Below, one piece after another: positions 9,246 to 17,858 of a DNA stretch of 64,000 nt (position 1 is its first letter; the number at the start of each line of letters is the position of its first letter). This stretch comes from an uncultured Lachnospiraceae bacterium (GTDB lineage Bacteria; Bacillota; Clostridia; Lachnospirales; Lachnospiraceae), in the NCBI GenBank assembly GCA_946558465.1, contig CAMNTM010000004.1, positions 186,001 to 250,000 on the forward strand, in the 5' to 3' direction. The notes beneath the pieces are model-generated. The model had not been told where the DNA came from, did no database searches, and worked only from the letters and a program-made list of their open reading frames with translations. A program made the translations under genes and the position numbers.

Positions 9246-10052
9246 TCAGTGTGTCCTTTTCCAATACGCATACATTCTTTCAAGCTCTTCTACATTTTGG
9301 CCGTTTTTTTCACACCATTTAAAATATTCCTCCAATGATGTATATTTTTTTGAATCTGCTCTGTATTTTGGATAACCAGCCCAGTAATTCTCAAAAATTG
9401 AAAGCCCTAATACAGAAAATGGACCTTCCCCATTTATCAGATAATCTATATTGTTAGTCTTATATGAACCAATATTTTCCGTATTTCCACTGCCCGGTTT
9501 CTCCCCAGATATCTTATACTTTTCCTGAACAAATACTTCTACATCCTTATATGGCAATTCTACTTTTCCAATTTGAGAAATATCAAACATTTGCCCTTCA
9601 TCCGATTCCTCATTTCTTGTATATATAAAACCAATCACATAATGCTTATCATACTGACTATAGGGAAACATTATATTTTTAGTACCATTTCTCATAAATG
9701 AGGCATAAGAACCTAAAGTGAATCCATACTTGCCTAATTCCCCATTTCTTTTAAAAGTTCGATATGTTGTTTTTATGTCAATAGCAATTTTTTTCTTATC
9801 ACTTTTATCTTTCATCAAAGTAAAATCCGGATAAACGGTCTGTCTGGTTGACGGCTGAAGTATAAAATCATTCTCATCAGCTATTTCTTGTAAAATATTA
9901 TATGTAATAAGTTCAAATATCCTTCCTATTAATTTCGAATCACTACCCAGCGTAAATATTCTTCCATCCGGTGTTGCAAGTGAGCTTACTTCCCAATTAA
10001 TATTTTTCTCAATAATCTTTTGATTAAATTTCTTTATAAAATCAAAATACAT
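9246..10052 (-). CDS. EcoRV-like type II restriction endonuclease
   Basis: The 268-residue protein lines up along its length with EcoRV (245 residues), which cuts GATATC to blunt ends. Shared blocks include TLGSDSK, IFEL, YPDFTL, KKIAIDIKTTY, the FTLG-Y-SF-RN-TKNI block, GF(I)YTR and the recognition-loop segment GSGNTENIGS. The catalytic residues Asp74, Asp90 and Lys92 of EcoRV correspond to Asp76, Asp92 and Lys94, and Glu45 to Glu47. It follows the methylase gene by 21 bases on the same strand. The cassette is much more AT-rich than its flanks, consistent with acquisition by transfer. Target identity is inferred from similarity. GATATC occurs in the surrounding chromosome (for example 15264-15269), so protection would be required. 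Confidence 0.92.
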   Translation of the reverse strand: MYFDFIKKFNQKIIEKNINWEVSSLATPDGRIFTLGSDSKLIGRIFELITYNILQEIADENDFILQPSTRQTVYPDFTLMKDKSDKKKIAIDIKTTYRTFKRNGELGKYGFTLGSYASFMRNGTKNIMFPYSQYDKHYVIGFIYTRNEESDEGQMFDISQIGKVELPYKDVEVFVQEKYKISGEKPGSGNTENIGSYKTNNIDYLINGEGPFSVLGLSIFENYWAGYPKYRADSKKYTSLEEYFKWCEKNGQNVEELERMYAYWKRTH

Positions 10053-10073
10053 CTTCTACACCCTTTTGCACAA

Positions 10074-10997
10074 CTATCCCATTGCATGTTTTTTTATTTC
10101 AGAAAATACGAATGATAATTGCTCATACTCAATCTTCTTTTCACGTTGAATTATTGATGGATCATAATTCATAAGTAATGCTTCTATCATAGAATTTCGA
10201 TTTTTTTCTTTTGCACCTACGAAATAAAAATGCTCTCGATTCAACTTATAACATTCCTTCCACACAACATTTATATATTTATTTTCTCTATATTTATTTT
10301 TGTCCCATGTGGATAACATAAACTTTGCTCCGGATGCATATAGTGCATCTCTCAATTTGATTTCACTTTCTTCATTCCAGCTATCATAATAATCTACATG
10401 TCTTCCGATATATGGCGGATCACAATAAATAAAATCCTTTTCAGTCGCTTCTTTAATGGTGTTTATAAATGATTGACATTTAAATTGCCAGCTGTTTTTT
10501 GGAAAAATTTCTTCCAGTCTTTTTACCTGATTTACAATTTTAGTTATATATCCTTTAGAAAAACGTTCAGGTTTATGACCATACGGGACATTAAACTTAT
10601 AATTTTTATTAAATCTTATCATCCCATTAAAACAACTTCTATTTAAAAACAAAAAATCTAACGGATTATGTTCTTCGTTAAACCTATCTCTTACATAATA
10701 ATAATGTTTTTCATCCCTTTCCGCCAGCAGATGCCCTTCTTTTTCTAAATATTGACGTACTATATATGAATTTATATTTTTATTTTTTATTTCATTATAT
10801 AATTCTATAACATATGGATTAGTATCTGCAAACACGGCATGTTTCGGAGCCAAGTTTAGCCCTACTACTCCTGAACCCATAAATGGTTCATACCATACTG
10901 TATCGTCACTAATATATGTAACCTCCGAAATCAAATCAACTAATTTTGTTTTTATTCCTTGAATTTTTATTGGCGGTACATATATTTTTTCAACCAT
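10074..10997 (-). CDS. DNA adenine N6-methyltransferase (Dam/D12 class), partner of the EcoRV-like nuclease
   Basis: The 307-residue protein has the D12-class layout. The AdoMet-binding FxGxG-type motif is YEPFMGSGVVG at 36-46, the catalytic DPPY motif is CDPPYIGR around Asp193, and NRSCFNGMIRFN is the usual central block. M.EcoRV belongs to this class and methylates adenine in GATATC, so this enzyme very likely protects host DNA from the neighbouring endonuclease. Methylase first and nuclease second would let protection build before cutting. No control (C) protein gene is visible. Base composition is low in GC, as in the nuclease gene. Confidence 0.92.
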   Translation of the reverse strand: MVEKIYVPPIKIQGIKTKLVDLISEVTYISDDTVWYEPFMGSGVVGLNLAPKHAVFADTNPYVIELYNEIKNKNINSYIVRQYLEKEGHLLAERDEKHYYYVRDRFNEEHNPLDFLFLNRSCFNGMIRFNKNYKFNVPYGHKPERFSKGYITKIVNQVKRLEEIFPKNSWQFKCQSFINTIKEATEKDFIYCDPPYIGRHVDYYDSWNEESEIKLRDALYASGAKFMLSTWDKNKYRENKYINVVWKECYKLNREHFYFVGAKEKNRNSMIEALLMNYDPSIIQREKKIEYEQLSFVFSEIKKHAMG

Positions 10998-11060
10998 AAC
11001 TGCTCCCTTATATAAATATACATTTTCAGATTTTTAATTTTTTCCCATTGGTTCAAATAA

Positions 11061-11090
11061 ATTATATCACAAACATATTCTTTTAAACAA
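11061..11090 (-). promoter_or_regulatory. SigmaA-type promoter for the restriction-modification cassette
   Basis: On the minus strand TTGTTT (11085-11090) and TATAAT (11061-11066) are spaced by 18 bases, about 65 bases before the methylase start. Confidence 0.55.
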
Positions 11091-11163
11091 GCTCGCATCC
11101 TGCACAAACTTTTGATGTTTTTTGGAAATTTCTAAACCATTGTTCTTCTGTCCTGTATAGCCT

Positions 11164-12621
11164 TCATCTTTCTATCCTGAGCATCAAAGTAACCGCACCT
11201 CCAAATCCTTCCTCCCCCGCATGTTCCAACATTACTTTCCCTCCCTGTCTTTCTGCAAATTTGGATGCCGTATAAAGCCCCAGCCCTCGATGCTTTTTCT
11301 CATGCCGGCTCTTATCCCCCTGATAGAACTGCTCTGCAGCACAAATAAGCTCCTCATCTGTAAATCCCGGACCTCCATCCAGCACCTTCGCTGCCAGATA
11401 ACTCTTTTCTCCTTTAGAGCTCTCCCGCCCAATGTTTTCTCCTGCCGGATATTTCTCTTCTGTTAGTTCCACACGCTCTATCACCACCTGGATTTTTTTG
11501 TGCTCAGGCGTACGCTCTAATGCATTATCCACAATATTATCCCACGCTCTTTGTATCTGTCCTAAACTACATACAATCTTATCAAAATTATTTGTTCCGC
11601 CTAGATACCCATCCTGCACAGATATCTCAGCTTTGATTCGAAAGCTCTCGGCCAGCACCTTCGCTCTGTCTGCCAGCTTCCCCGCCATCTCCTTACAGGA
11701 CACGGAAATCACCTCTTCTTGCATCTCTTCTGCCAGCATCATATCCTGAAGAACCACCAGATATTCTTCTATCTCTTCTGCGCTTTTAAGAATATATTCA
11801 TTATATTCTTTTCCCGCACCGTCAAGCCCTTCCTCATCAAGAAGCTCTGCATTCCCTTTGATAACCGTCAGCGGTGTTTTAATATCATGTGCCAGTGCCG
11901 CTGCCTGCTCCCTTCTTCTTTTTTCCAGCTTCCACTGCTGTTTAAGTGACCTCTGCAGTGCTTCCCGCATCCGGGAAAGTGAGCACAAAACCTCTTCCAC
12001 CTCCCGTATATCCGAATGCATATCTTCAAATTCCAGATTCTGACGGCGGACACACTCTGTCGTCTTGTTTAGAACTTGAAGCTCCTTGTGCAGCTTCTTC
12101 CCGAAACTCTTAGAAATCCATATAGACTGAACAACAAAAAGAATCACAAATAAGATCATCAGACATATTACCGGAGGCGGCAGATATTTTCTCAGGAAAG
12201 AATCAGAAAACTGAGCGGCTATATAATATTTCACAATACATATTTCTCCATTCTCTTTCAAGAGAAACCGATAATTCCCGCCGCCTTCTGCAAATACTTT
12301 ATTTTCCTGATAACACTCCCATGCATTTTTTCTATCCTGTTTTACAAATGTTCCATAAAGATATTTCCCGGAGGCTTCATACACACCATAAGTACTGTCT
12401 TCGGGTATCATGCCCTTGTCTACATAGTCTGCCTCTGCGATTTTCTCCCTATTCATATTCAGCTCTGCCTCCGCATAGTTCGCCGGAAGTACAAGACCTG
12501 CATTCACAATCCCCATGAATACAAGCAGCAGAATAGCAATCAAAAGCAGTGTACCGACACAGAATATGCAGATATACCTGATAAACATCCCTGCCAATGT
12601 CCGTTTTTTCCTTACTTCCAT
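11164..12621 (-). CDS. Sensor histidine kinase of the ABC-transporter operon
   Basis: This membrane-bound two-component kinase has one membrane segment near the N-terminus, an extracytoplasmic stretch of roughly 100 residues, a second segment (VICLMILFVILFVVQSIW), a linker, the HisKA box AALAHDIKTPLTVIKGNAEL with the phospho-accepting His, and an HATPase domain (N box DNALERT, G box DGGPGF, then GLGLYTA). The ATG at 12621 is preferred; an in-frame ATG at 12639 is possible. Either overlaps the end of the response-regulator gene. The context says it senses a peptide or cell-envelope stress and drives the transporter upstream. Confidence 0.93.
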   Translation of the reverse strand: MEVRKKRTLAGMFIRYICIFCVGTLLLIAILLLVFMGIVNAGLVLPANYAEAELNMNREKIAEADYVDKGMIPEDSTYGVYEASGKYLYGTFVKQDRKNAWECYQENKVFAEGGGNYRFLLKENGEICIVKYYIAAQFSDSFLRKYLPPPVICLMILFVILFVVQSIWISKSFGKKLHKELQVLNKTTECVRRQNLEFEDMHSDIREVEEVLCSLSRMREALQRSLKQQWKLEKRRREQAAALAHDIKTPLTVIKGNAELLDEEGLDGAGKEYNEYILKSAEEIEEYLVVLQDMMLAEEMQEEVISVSCKEMAGKLADRAKVLAESFRIKAEISVQDGYLGGTNNFDKIVCSLGQIQRAWDNIVDNALERTPEHKKIQVVIERVELTEEKYPAGENIGRESSKGEKSYLAAKVLDGGPGFTDEELICAAEQFYQGDKSRHEKKHRGLGLYTASKFAERQGGKVMLEHAGEEGFGGAVTLMLRIER

Positions 12622-13271
12622 CGATATCCAATCCCCCATACGGTCTCAATCTCATCCAGACCTTCCTTCTTAAACTTGGCCCGGATATTTTTCACATGTT
12701 CCGTTATTACAGAGCTGTCACTCTCTTTGTCATAGCCAAAGACATGCTCATAGATCCTCTCCTTGCTAAACACCTGCCCGTGATTCAATGCCAGATACTC
12801 ACAAATTGCATACTCACTCTTAGTAAGATTAAGCTCCGTTCCGTTTACCACGACCCTCTTTGCCTGAATCTGAAAGCACACTCCTCCTACCGATACCGCG
12901 TGCTTTCTTTCCCGATTCTCACGCCGCAGATGAGCTGACACTCTTGCTCTTAACTCTCCGATTCCAAACGGCTTCGTGATATAATCATCTCCGCCCAGTC
13001 CCAGCCCCTGCATTAGATCTGCTTCTTCTGTTTTTGCGGTAAGAAAAAGAATCGGACAATCCACCTGTCCCCGTATCTCATAGCAAAATGCAAATCCATC
13101 CTTTCCCGGCATCATCACATCAAGAAGAATCAGCTGGTACTCCTGCAGATTTACATGCACTGCCTCCAGCGGGTCCGAAAGGACCGTCACTGTATAGCCT
13201 TCCTTTTCCAGAACATTTTTAATCAACATCAATATTCCTTTATCATCATCAACCGCTAAAATTTTAATCAT
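12612..13271 (-). CDS. OmpR-family response regulator of the ABC-transporter operon
   Basis: Residues 1-115 form a receiver domain with the acidic pair in AVDDDKG, the phospho-acceptor Asp in LILLDVMMPGKDGF and the Lys of TKPFGIGEL. The C-terminal part is a winged-helix DNA-binding domain ending VWGIGYRWK. Its start at 13271 overlaps the last codons of the permease gene. An upstream in-frame ATG at 13289 lies deeper inside that gene. It is probably the direct partner of the kinase encoded next, and is expected to activate the operon promoter upstream of the ATPase gene. Confidence 0.93.
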   Translation of the reverse strand: MIKILAVDDDKGILMLIKNVLEKEGYTVTVLSDPLEAVHVNLQEYQLILLDVMMPGKDGFAFCYEIRGQVDCPILFLTAKTEEADLMQGLGLGGDDYITKPFGIGELRARVSAHLRRENRERKHAVSVGGVCFQIQAKRVVVNGTELNLTKSEYAICEYLALNHGQVFSKERIYEHVFGYDKESDSSVITEHVKNIRAKFKKEGLDEIETVWGIGYRWK

Positions 13272-14025
13272 CAACTCTTCTTCCTTCATAAAAGTAAAAC
13301 CAGACCGCCGACAGACCTATTATTCCGGCCATAACCACAATATTTATTAAAAGGATTCTTCCATAATACGGATACAGAGGCTTTGCATTCGCTCTTCCTG
13401 CAAACCAGCCTTTAAGAAGACAGTCTTCCCACCGCCCTCCAAAGGCACAGGGCAGAAACGGCCATATTCCGTCGCCAAGCCCTGTCAGCATCAGAGCTGA
13501 AACCAGGGATTCTGCCGCCCCCGCACACATAGATATGCTTTTTCCTCCTGAAAGATTCAGGTACAGGTGAATCACATACTGTCCCTGTCCGCACAGCCAC
13601 ATACATACAGACACAGCCGAACATAAACCGAAATCAAATTTATCCTTTCCCAAAATGAAGCTGTACCCGGCCATAAATCCAAACACTGCCAGAATAACTG
13701 CTCCCAGTCCCATTCCAGATAAGATAAACCATTTTGCGAGAAATGCATTTCTTTTCTTTACCGCTGTTCCAAGAAATACCTGGAAATGATTCTTCTCTTC
13801 CAGCGAAACCGATAATACGCACACGATGCTAATAATGAGCGGAAATGCCGTCGTAAGAACCATAATATATCCCGACAATTCACTCTGCCGGCTGTATGCT
13901 GTCCCCCGGTAGTATAAAAGAAAAAGTAAAATTCCAAGAAGCGGCACCGCCTCATGAAAACCTGGAAGTATCGTATGCTTCATTTTCAGCCTTTCTCCCC
14001 TCAGATACCGAAACAATTCTTTCAT
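13264..14025 (-). CDS. ABC transporter permease, lantibiotic-immunity MutG/EpiG type
   Basis: The 253-residue protein has about six membrane segments in the ABC-2 style, starting MKELFRYLRGERLKMKHTIL, a typical opening of the LanG permease family. It directly follows the other permease gene. Together with the ATPase, the two permeases would form a LanFEG-type exporter that removes antimicrobial peptides such as lantibiotics from the membrane. The substrate is not knowable from the sequence. No lantibiotic precursor or synthetase gene is nearby, so this is resistance rather than self-immunity. Confidence 0.85.
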   Translation of the reverse strand: MKELFRYLRGERLKMKHTILPGFHEAVPLLGILLFLLYYRGTAYSRQSELSGYIMVLTTAFPLIISIVCVLSVSLEEKNHFQVFLGTAVKKRNAFLAKWFILSGMGLGAVILAVFGFMAGYSFILGKDKFDFGLCSAVSVCMWLCGQGQYVIHLYLNLSGGKSISMCAGAAESLVSALMLTGLGDGIWPFLPCAFGGRWEDCLLKGWFAGRANAKPLYPYYGRILLINIVVMAGIIGLSAVWFYFYEGRRVDD

Positions 14026-14790
14026 TTATTCCTGTACTCTCCTTTCAAACCAGCGCCTTCCGATACCCCACAACAGGAAAAACCAGATAAGTGTGCTTAA
14101 GACGCCTGCCAAGATTCCTGATGGTTCCAAAAGCTCCGGTGAAAATGTCATACTGCCCGGCTTTGCGGGAAGTCCGTTTGGAAGAATTTTCAAAACAATA
14201 CACATAAGTCTTGCTGCTACACTCCCCGGAACCGCCATAAAATACGGCTTAAGAGACAATGTAACCGACAGGATTCCATAGCTTGTTACATGGAGCAGAA
14301 GTCCTACTGCATTTCCAAACAACTGATCAAAAATCAGACACATCGGAATCTGCCACAAAGAAGAAGCAAAAAGGATAACTCCTGCAGTAAGCTGCTGCTT
14401 TATCGCAATGTCAATAGGAAATGTAAACTTAAAAAGTTCTTTTAACCCCACACTGACCGCTGCTGTCGTCAGTGTAAGAATGAGCATGGATACTGCCAGC
14501 ACACGGATACCGTACAGCACCTTTCCGTCCCAGATCTGTCTCATCCTAATCGGAAGACTTAAGATTCCTCTATTTTTAAGTCTCCTGTCCCGCTCTTCTG
14601 CCATGCCGCAGATAATTCCTATCTCGGCAGACATAAGTCCCATATACCACCAGTTATAGCTGTCTATGACAACATACTCCTTCGTAAGTACAATTGAAAG
14701 TGCAATTACCGCCAGCGGCATGAGTATCCCAAGTCTTCCGGCCATAGTATGACGGTTCTTTATCATTTCTGCCTGATAACATTTCAGCAT
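14026..14790 (-). CDS. ABC transporter permease, lantibiotic-immunity MutE/EpiE type
   Basis: The 254-residue protein has six predicted membrane segments and the LanE-like opening MLKCYQAEMIKNRHTMAGRL, with EIGIICGMAEERDRRLKNRG between the early segments. The gene overlaps the ATPase gene by seven bases and abuts the second permease gene without a gap, which suggests translational coupling and a fixed subunit ratio. The order ATPase, LanE-like, LanG-like, regulator, kinase resembles the Cpr system described in Clostridioides difficile for cationic peptide resistance. Confidence 0.85.
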   Translation of the reverse strand: MLKCYQAEMIKNRHTMAGRLGILMPLAVIALSIVLTKEYVVIDSYNWWYMGLMSAEIGIICGMAEERDRRLKNRGILSLPIRMRQIWDGKVLYGIRVLAVSMLILTLTTAAVSVGLKELFKFTFPIDIAIKQQLTAGVILFASSLWQIPMCLIFDQLFGNAVGLLLHVTSYGILSVTLSLKPYFMAVPGSVAARLMCIVLKILPNGLPAKPGSMTFSPELLEPSGILAGVLSTLIWFFLLWGIGRRWFERRVQE

Positions 14791-15494
14791 ATTCCCGCCT
14801 CCTTTTTATTCCCTATGGTCTGTATGAACAATTCCTCCAAATGTCCGGCAGGCGGCATCTCTCCCTGATATCTTAAAACTCCCTCTGACAGGATTCCAAT
14901 ATAATCTGCAGTCTGCTCAATTTCACTCAAGATGTGGCTTGACACGACCACCGTAATCCCCTCCTGCGGGAATCTGCAGATCATCTCCCTGAACTCACGG
15001 ATCGCGACAGGATCGAGTCCGTTTACCGGTTCATCCAGCACTAAAAGCTTCGGTTCGTTCAAAAGCGCTATGGCAATTCCAAGCCTCTGCTTCATACCTA
15101 ATGAAAATTCACCCGCCCGCTTTTTTCCTGTATCAGACAATCCTACGGTAAAAAGGACTTCTTCCATCTTTCTTTCAGATATTCCCAAAAGAACCGCCCG
15201 TACCTCTAAATTTTCCCTGGCTGTCAGATTCTCATAAACAGGCGGTGTCTCAATCAATGCGCCGATATCTGACAGATTCTTTCTCGTCCATTCCTTTCCC
15301 TGAAAATATATTTTTCCTCCTGCAGGTCTCATAATTCCGGTCAGCATCTTAAGAAGTGTGGATTTTCCCGCTCCATTGGGTCCCAGGATTCCATAGACAC
15401 AGGCCTCTGGTACTTCCAGCGACACAGATCTCACTGCTTCCCTTCCCCGAAATGCCTTCGATAAATTCTCCGTCTTTAAAATCATTTCATACAT
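14784..15494 (-). CDS. ABC transporter ATP-binding protein, lantibiotic/bacitracin-resistance type
   Basis: The product has a Walker A motif GPNGAGKST, a signature-type FSLGMKQRLGIAIALLN and a Walker B motif LLVLDEPVNGLDP, followed by the switch His (VVSSHILSEIE). The Q-loop region ALIETPPVYENLTARENLE is typical of the BcrA/LanF branch. The start at 15494 is chosen because AAAGGAGG lies 8 bases before it. The frame stays open another 43 codons upstream, but these read across the promoter region. It is first in the five-gene operon and would energise the two following permeases. Confidence 0.95.
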   Translation of the reverse strand: MYEMILKTENLSKAFRGREAVRSVSLEVPEACVYGILGPNGAGKSTLLKMLTGIMRPAGGKIYFQGKEWTRKNLSDIGALIETPPVYENLTARENLEVRAVLLGISERKMEEVLFTVGLSDTGKKRAGEFSLGMKQRLGIAIALLNEPKLLVLDEPVNGLDPVAIREFREMICRFPQEGITVVVSSHILSEIEQTADYIGILSEGVLRYQGEMPPAGHLEELFIQTIGNKKEAGIC

Positions 15495-15496
15495 AA

Positions 15497-15522
15497 CAAT
15501 AACCTCCTTTACGAGGTTATTG
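15497..15522 (-). promoter_or_regulatory. Perfect 10-bp inverted repeat overlapping the ribosome site of the ABC operon
   Basis: CAATAACCTC (15497-15506) and GAGGTTATTG (15513-15522) flank six bases. In the mRNA, the 3' arm and loop contain most of AAAGGAGG, the ribosome site of the ATPase gene. Folding would hide it. As DNA it could be a regulator operator. Confidence 0.7.
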
Positions 15523-15733
15523 TATAAGGTAAATATAAAGTTTTTATAAGGATATACCGCTTTCTGCAAGATATTTTGATACCCGTGATACTGTGGATTG
15601 CTCCGCATTTCATGCTCCCGCAATCCTAAAACATTCGAAATCTACCTAACCGGACTCCTTTCTCATGTTTTACAGGTCCCAAATCCATGCTTTTTCATGC
15701 AAACATGAAATGCATGACTTTTTGACCCTGGCA

Positions 15734-16381
15734 TCATATAAATTTCAAAATCCCTTCCACATTATCCACAATGTAGTCCGCTCCGGCGCTCTCAAGCTCT
15801 TCTCTTGTCCCAAACCCATACAGCACTCCCAGACAGTCAAGCCCCGTCTCATGAGCTCCCATAACATCATGCTCCCTGTCTCCTACCATCAGCACACGGG
15901 ACCTGTCCTTTATTCCGCAGGCCTCAAGCGCGTACAAGATCACCTCCGTCTTTGACCCACGTCTTCCGTCAAGCTCCATACCGGCAACATAGTCAAAATA
16001 CTGCGCAAGCTTAAAATGCTCCATAATCCTTCTGGCAAAAGGCTCTGGCTTAGAGGTAGCAACCACCAGCGTTTTTCCTGCCGCCTTTAGTTTTTTTAGC
16101 ATCTCTTCAAAGCCGCCATAAACTTCACATTCAAAAATACCGGTATCCTTGTAATATTCCCGGTAATAGTCTACCGATTTCCATGCTTCGTCCTTTGAAA
16201 AACCATAATATTTTTCAAAGGAGGCCGGAAGCGGCGGCCCGATAAATTTACACAGCTTTTTCCTGTCCGTTTCCACAATCCCATATTTTTTCAGTGCATG
16301 CTTTACAGAATTTGTAATTCCCAGAGAGGAATCCGTAATTGTTCCGTCAAGGTCAAAGAAAAATATATCATAGCTTTTCAT
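15734..16381 (-). CDS. HAD-superfamily phosphatase (phosphoglycolate phosphatase-like)
   Basis: The 215-residue cytoplasmic hydrolase has motif I FFFDLDGTITDSS (nucleophile and acid Asp), motif II VVATSK, motif III Lys in the GRRGSKTEVI region and motif IV VLMVGDREHDVMGA. A helical cap lies between motifs I and II. This is the Gph/PpaX-like subgroup; substrates cannot be told from sequence. Its ATG overlaps the stop codon of the upstream ion-channel gene (ATGA), so the two are probably translated together. The link between a phosphatase and a potassium channel is unexplained. Confidence 0.9.
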   Translation of the reverse strand: MKSYDIFFFDLDGTITDSSLGITNSVKHALKKYGIVETDRKKLCKFIGPPLPASFEKYYGFSKDEAWKSVDYYREYYKDTGIFECEVYGGFEEMLKKLKAAGKTLVVATSKPEPFARRIMEHFKLAQYFDYVAGMELDGRRGSKTEVILYALEACGIKDRSRVLMVGDREHDVMGAHETGLDCLGVLYGFGTREELESAGADYIVDNVEGILKFI

Positions 16382-17571
16382 ACATCTACCTCCATCGCAT
16401 CTCGAATATTTTTTTTCGTATAAAGGAGAAGAATATCTCCGTTTTCAAGCTTTGTATCTCCGTTTGGAATCAGCATCCTGTCGCCGCGGCGGATCATCAC
16501 GAGCATAGTCTTTCTCGAAATATCAAGCTCACGGATTCTAAGTCCTACCCACGCATTATGCTCCTTTAATACCAATTCTTTCAGCGTAATTCCCAAATCC
16601 TCCTGATAACCCTCGCCTCCCAAAATCAAGTTATCCCCTTCTAGAATCACAGTATCTCCCCGCGGCACAATAACACGCTCCCTCCTGTGAATCACTGCAA
16701 TCAACAGACCCGGCGGAAGCGGAAGCTCTCTCACTTCACAGTCTGCCCAGGGGTGTCCCTCCTCCACACGAAGTCTTACAAACCGGATATCACTTTCCTC
16801 CGAGTGCTCCTTTACAGCCTGCATTCTTGTATAATGCTCCACAAAACCCGCTGACAAAATACCGGTGGGTATCGCCACCATGCCCACTCCGAGAAATGTA
16901 ATAATAATACCAAAGATACGCCCTGCGGCTGTAACCGGGTAGATATCTCCATATCCTACCGTAAGCAGCGTGGACACCGCCCACCAAAAGCCTGAAAAGG
17001 CATTGCAAAACACCTCTGGCTGTACCGAATGCTCCAGATTATACATAACAAGAGAAGAGGATACCATAAGCACCATAATAATAAAGACAGAAGATAAAAT
17101 CTGATCCCTCTTACTTTTAATAACATCTCCTATTACATTTAACGCGTCATAATAGGCATTAATCCGAAAAAGACGAAGTAGACGCACCACCCGGAACATC
17201 CGAAATGCAACCGCACCTGACGGGAAAAAAACTGGCAGAAAATAAGGCAGGAATGCCAGAAGCTCCACAATACCGTTAAAGGAAACCATATACCGGACTG
17301 CCGCCACACCTTTTTTACTCTCTGGATAGAGGTATTCGGCTGTAATCAGCCGAAGAATGTACTCAGCCGCAAACACGATTACTGTAATCAGCTCTATCGT
17401 ATTTAAAAGCTCTCTATATGGCTTGGCATTGTCGAAGGTCAAAAAAACAGCAATAAACAGATTGGTTAAAATCATACCGATAATCATCAAATCAAATCCT
17501 CTGCTGACCCAGTCCCCGTAATAACCAATCTGTATAATATCAAAAAGTCTCTTTTTTCTTGATCCAGACAT
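16378..17571 (-). CDS. Voltage-gated-type potassium channel with two TrkA-C (RCK_C) domains
   Basis: The 397-residue protein has six membrane segments. An S4-like helix with arginines every third position (RMFRVVRLLRLFRI) is followed by a pore loop carrying the K+ filter TVGYGD and S6 (FGIIITFLGVGMVAIPTG). The soluble C-terminus has two TrkA-C-like repeats, each with a HPW/HNAW core and a GD-ILGG or GD-ILLL ending. These domains usually bind nucleotides or dinucleotides that gate the channel. No separate TrkA-N domain is present. It overlaps the following HAD gene by four bases. Confidence 0.92.
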   Translation of the reverse strand: MSGSRKKRLFDIIQIGYYGDWVSRGFDLMIIGMILTNLFIAVFLTFDNAKPYRELLNTIELITVIVFAAEYILRLITAEYLYPESKKGVAAVRYMVSFNGIVELLAFLPYFLPVFFPSGAVAFRMFRVVRLLRLFRINAYYDALNVIGDVIKSKRDQILSSVFIIMVLMVSSSLVMYNLEHSVQPEVFCNAFSGFWWAVSTLLTVGYGDIYPVTAAGRIFGIIITFLGVGMVAIPTGILSAGFVEHYTRMQAVKEHSEESDIRFVRLRVEEGHPWADCEVRELPLPPGLLIAVIHRRERVIVPRGDTVILEGDNLILGGEGYQEDLGITLKELVLKEHNAWVGLRIRELDISRKTMLVMIRRGDRMLIPNGDTKLENGDILLLYTKKNIRDAMEVDV

Positions 17572-17611
17572 TCCGACTATTCCTTTCTGCCTTTTCTAAC
17601 AGCATAAGCCA

Positions 17612-17632
17612 AACTGCCGCCTCCCGGCAGTT
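17612..17632 (-). terminator. Possible weak terminator or leader hairpin before the channel gene
   Basis: AACTGCCG and CGGCAGTT form a perfect 8-bp stem with a five-base loop, followed on the minus strand by TTGGCTT. It separates the AgrC-like region from the channel gene. The T-run is poor, so it may be a leader structure. Confidence 0.4.
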
Positions 17633-17676
17633 AGAAATAGTATAGTATGTTTTCTTTATATTTTCAATGCCCAATC

Positions 17677-17858
17677 TCACTTTGTGCATTCCTCATAAAG
17701 CTCACATAGGCAGTTATAAAATAAATTTCTGCTTAAAAAAAGTGCTGTGATTTCTACAGCCGCTGCCGCAAAAAATACCAGACACAGCCAGTACCCGAAA
17801 AGCTGCTTTTTTTCTATTATAGAAAAAGGAACAGACTGAAAAGGACATTGTCATGCAT
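17677..17858 (-). pseudogene. Possible frameshifted small membrane protein after the AgrC-like kinase gene
   Basis: An ATG at 17858 overlaps the kinase stop codon and opens MHDNVLFSLFLFL, then stops. A second frame, which has no usable start codon of its own, continues from that point. It encodes IIEKKQLFGYWLCLVFF, a further hydrophobic run and the tail LYEECTK, stopping at 17677. A one-base slip at the CTTTTTC run near the junction would give a coherent protein of about 60 residues with one or two membrane segments. This could be a real mutation, a sequencing error or programmed slippage. No family is recognised. Confidence 0.4.

Noticed and set aside
15680..15720. TTTCATG/CATGAAA dyad after the HAD phosphatase gene, possible terminator
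   Set aside because: No T-run follows on the minus strand and the stem is short and AT-rich.
17713..17854. 46-codon frame (MTMSFSVCSFFYNRKK...) with an ATGA overlap to the AgrC-like gene, a possible AgrD
   Set aside because: It lacks the AgrD cysteine-loop and acidic tail pattern, and no AgrB is present. The other frame in the same place reads much more like a protein.
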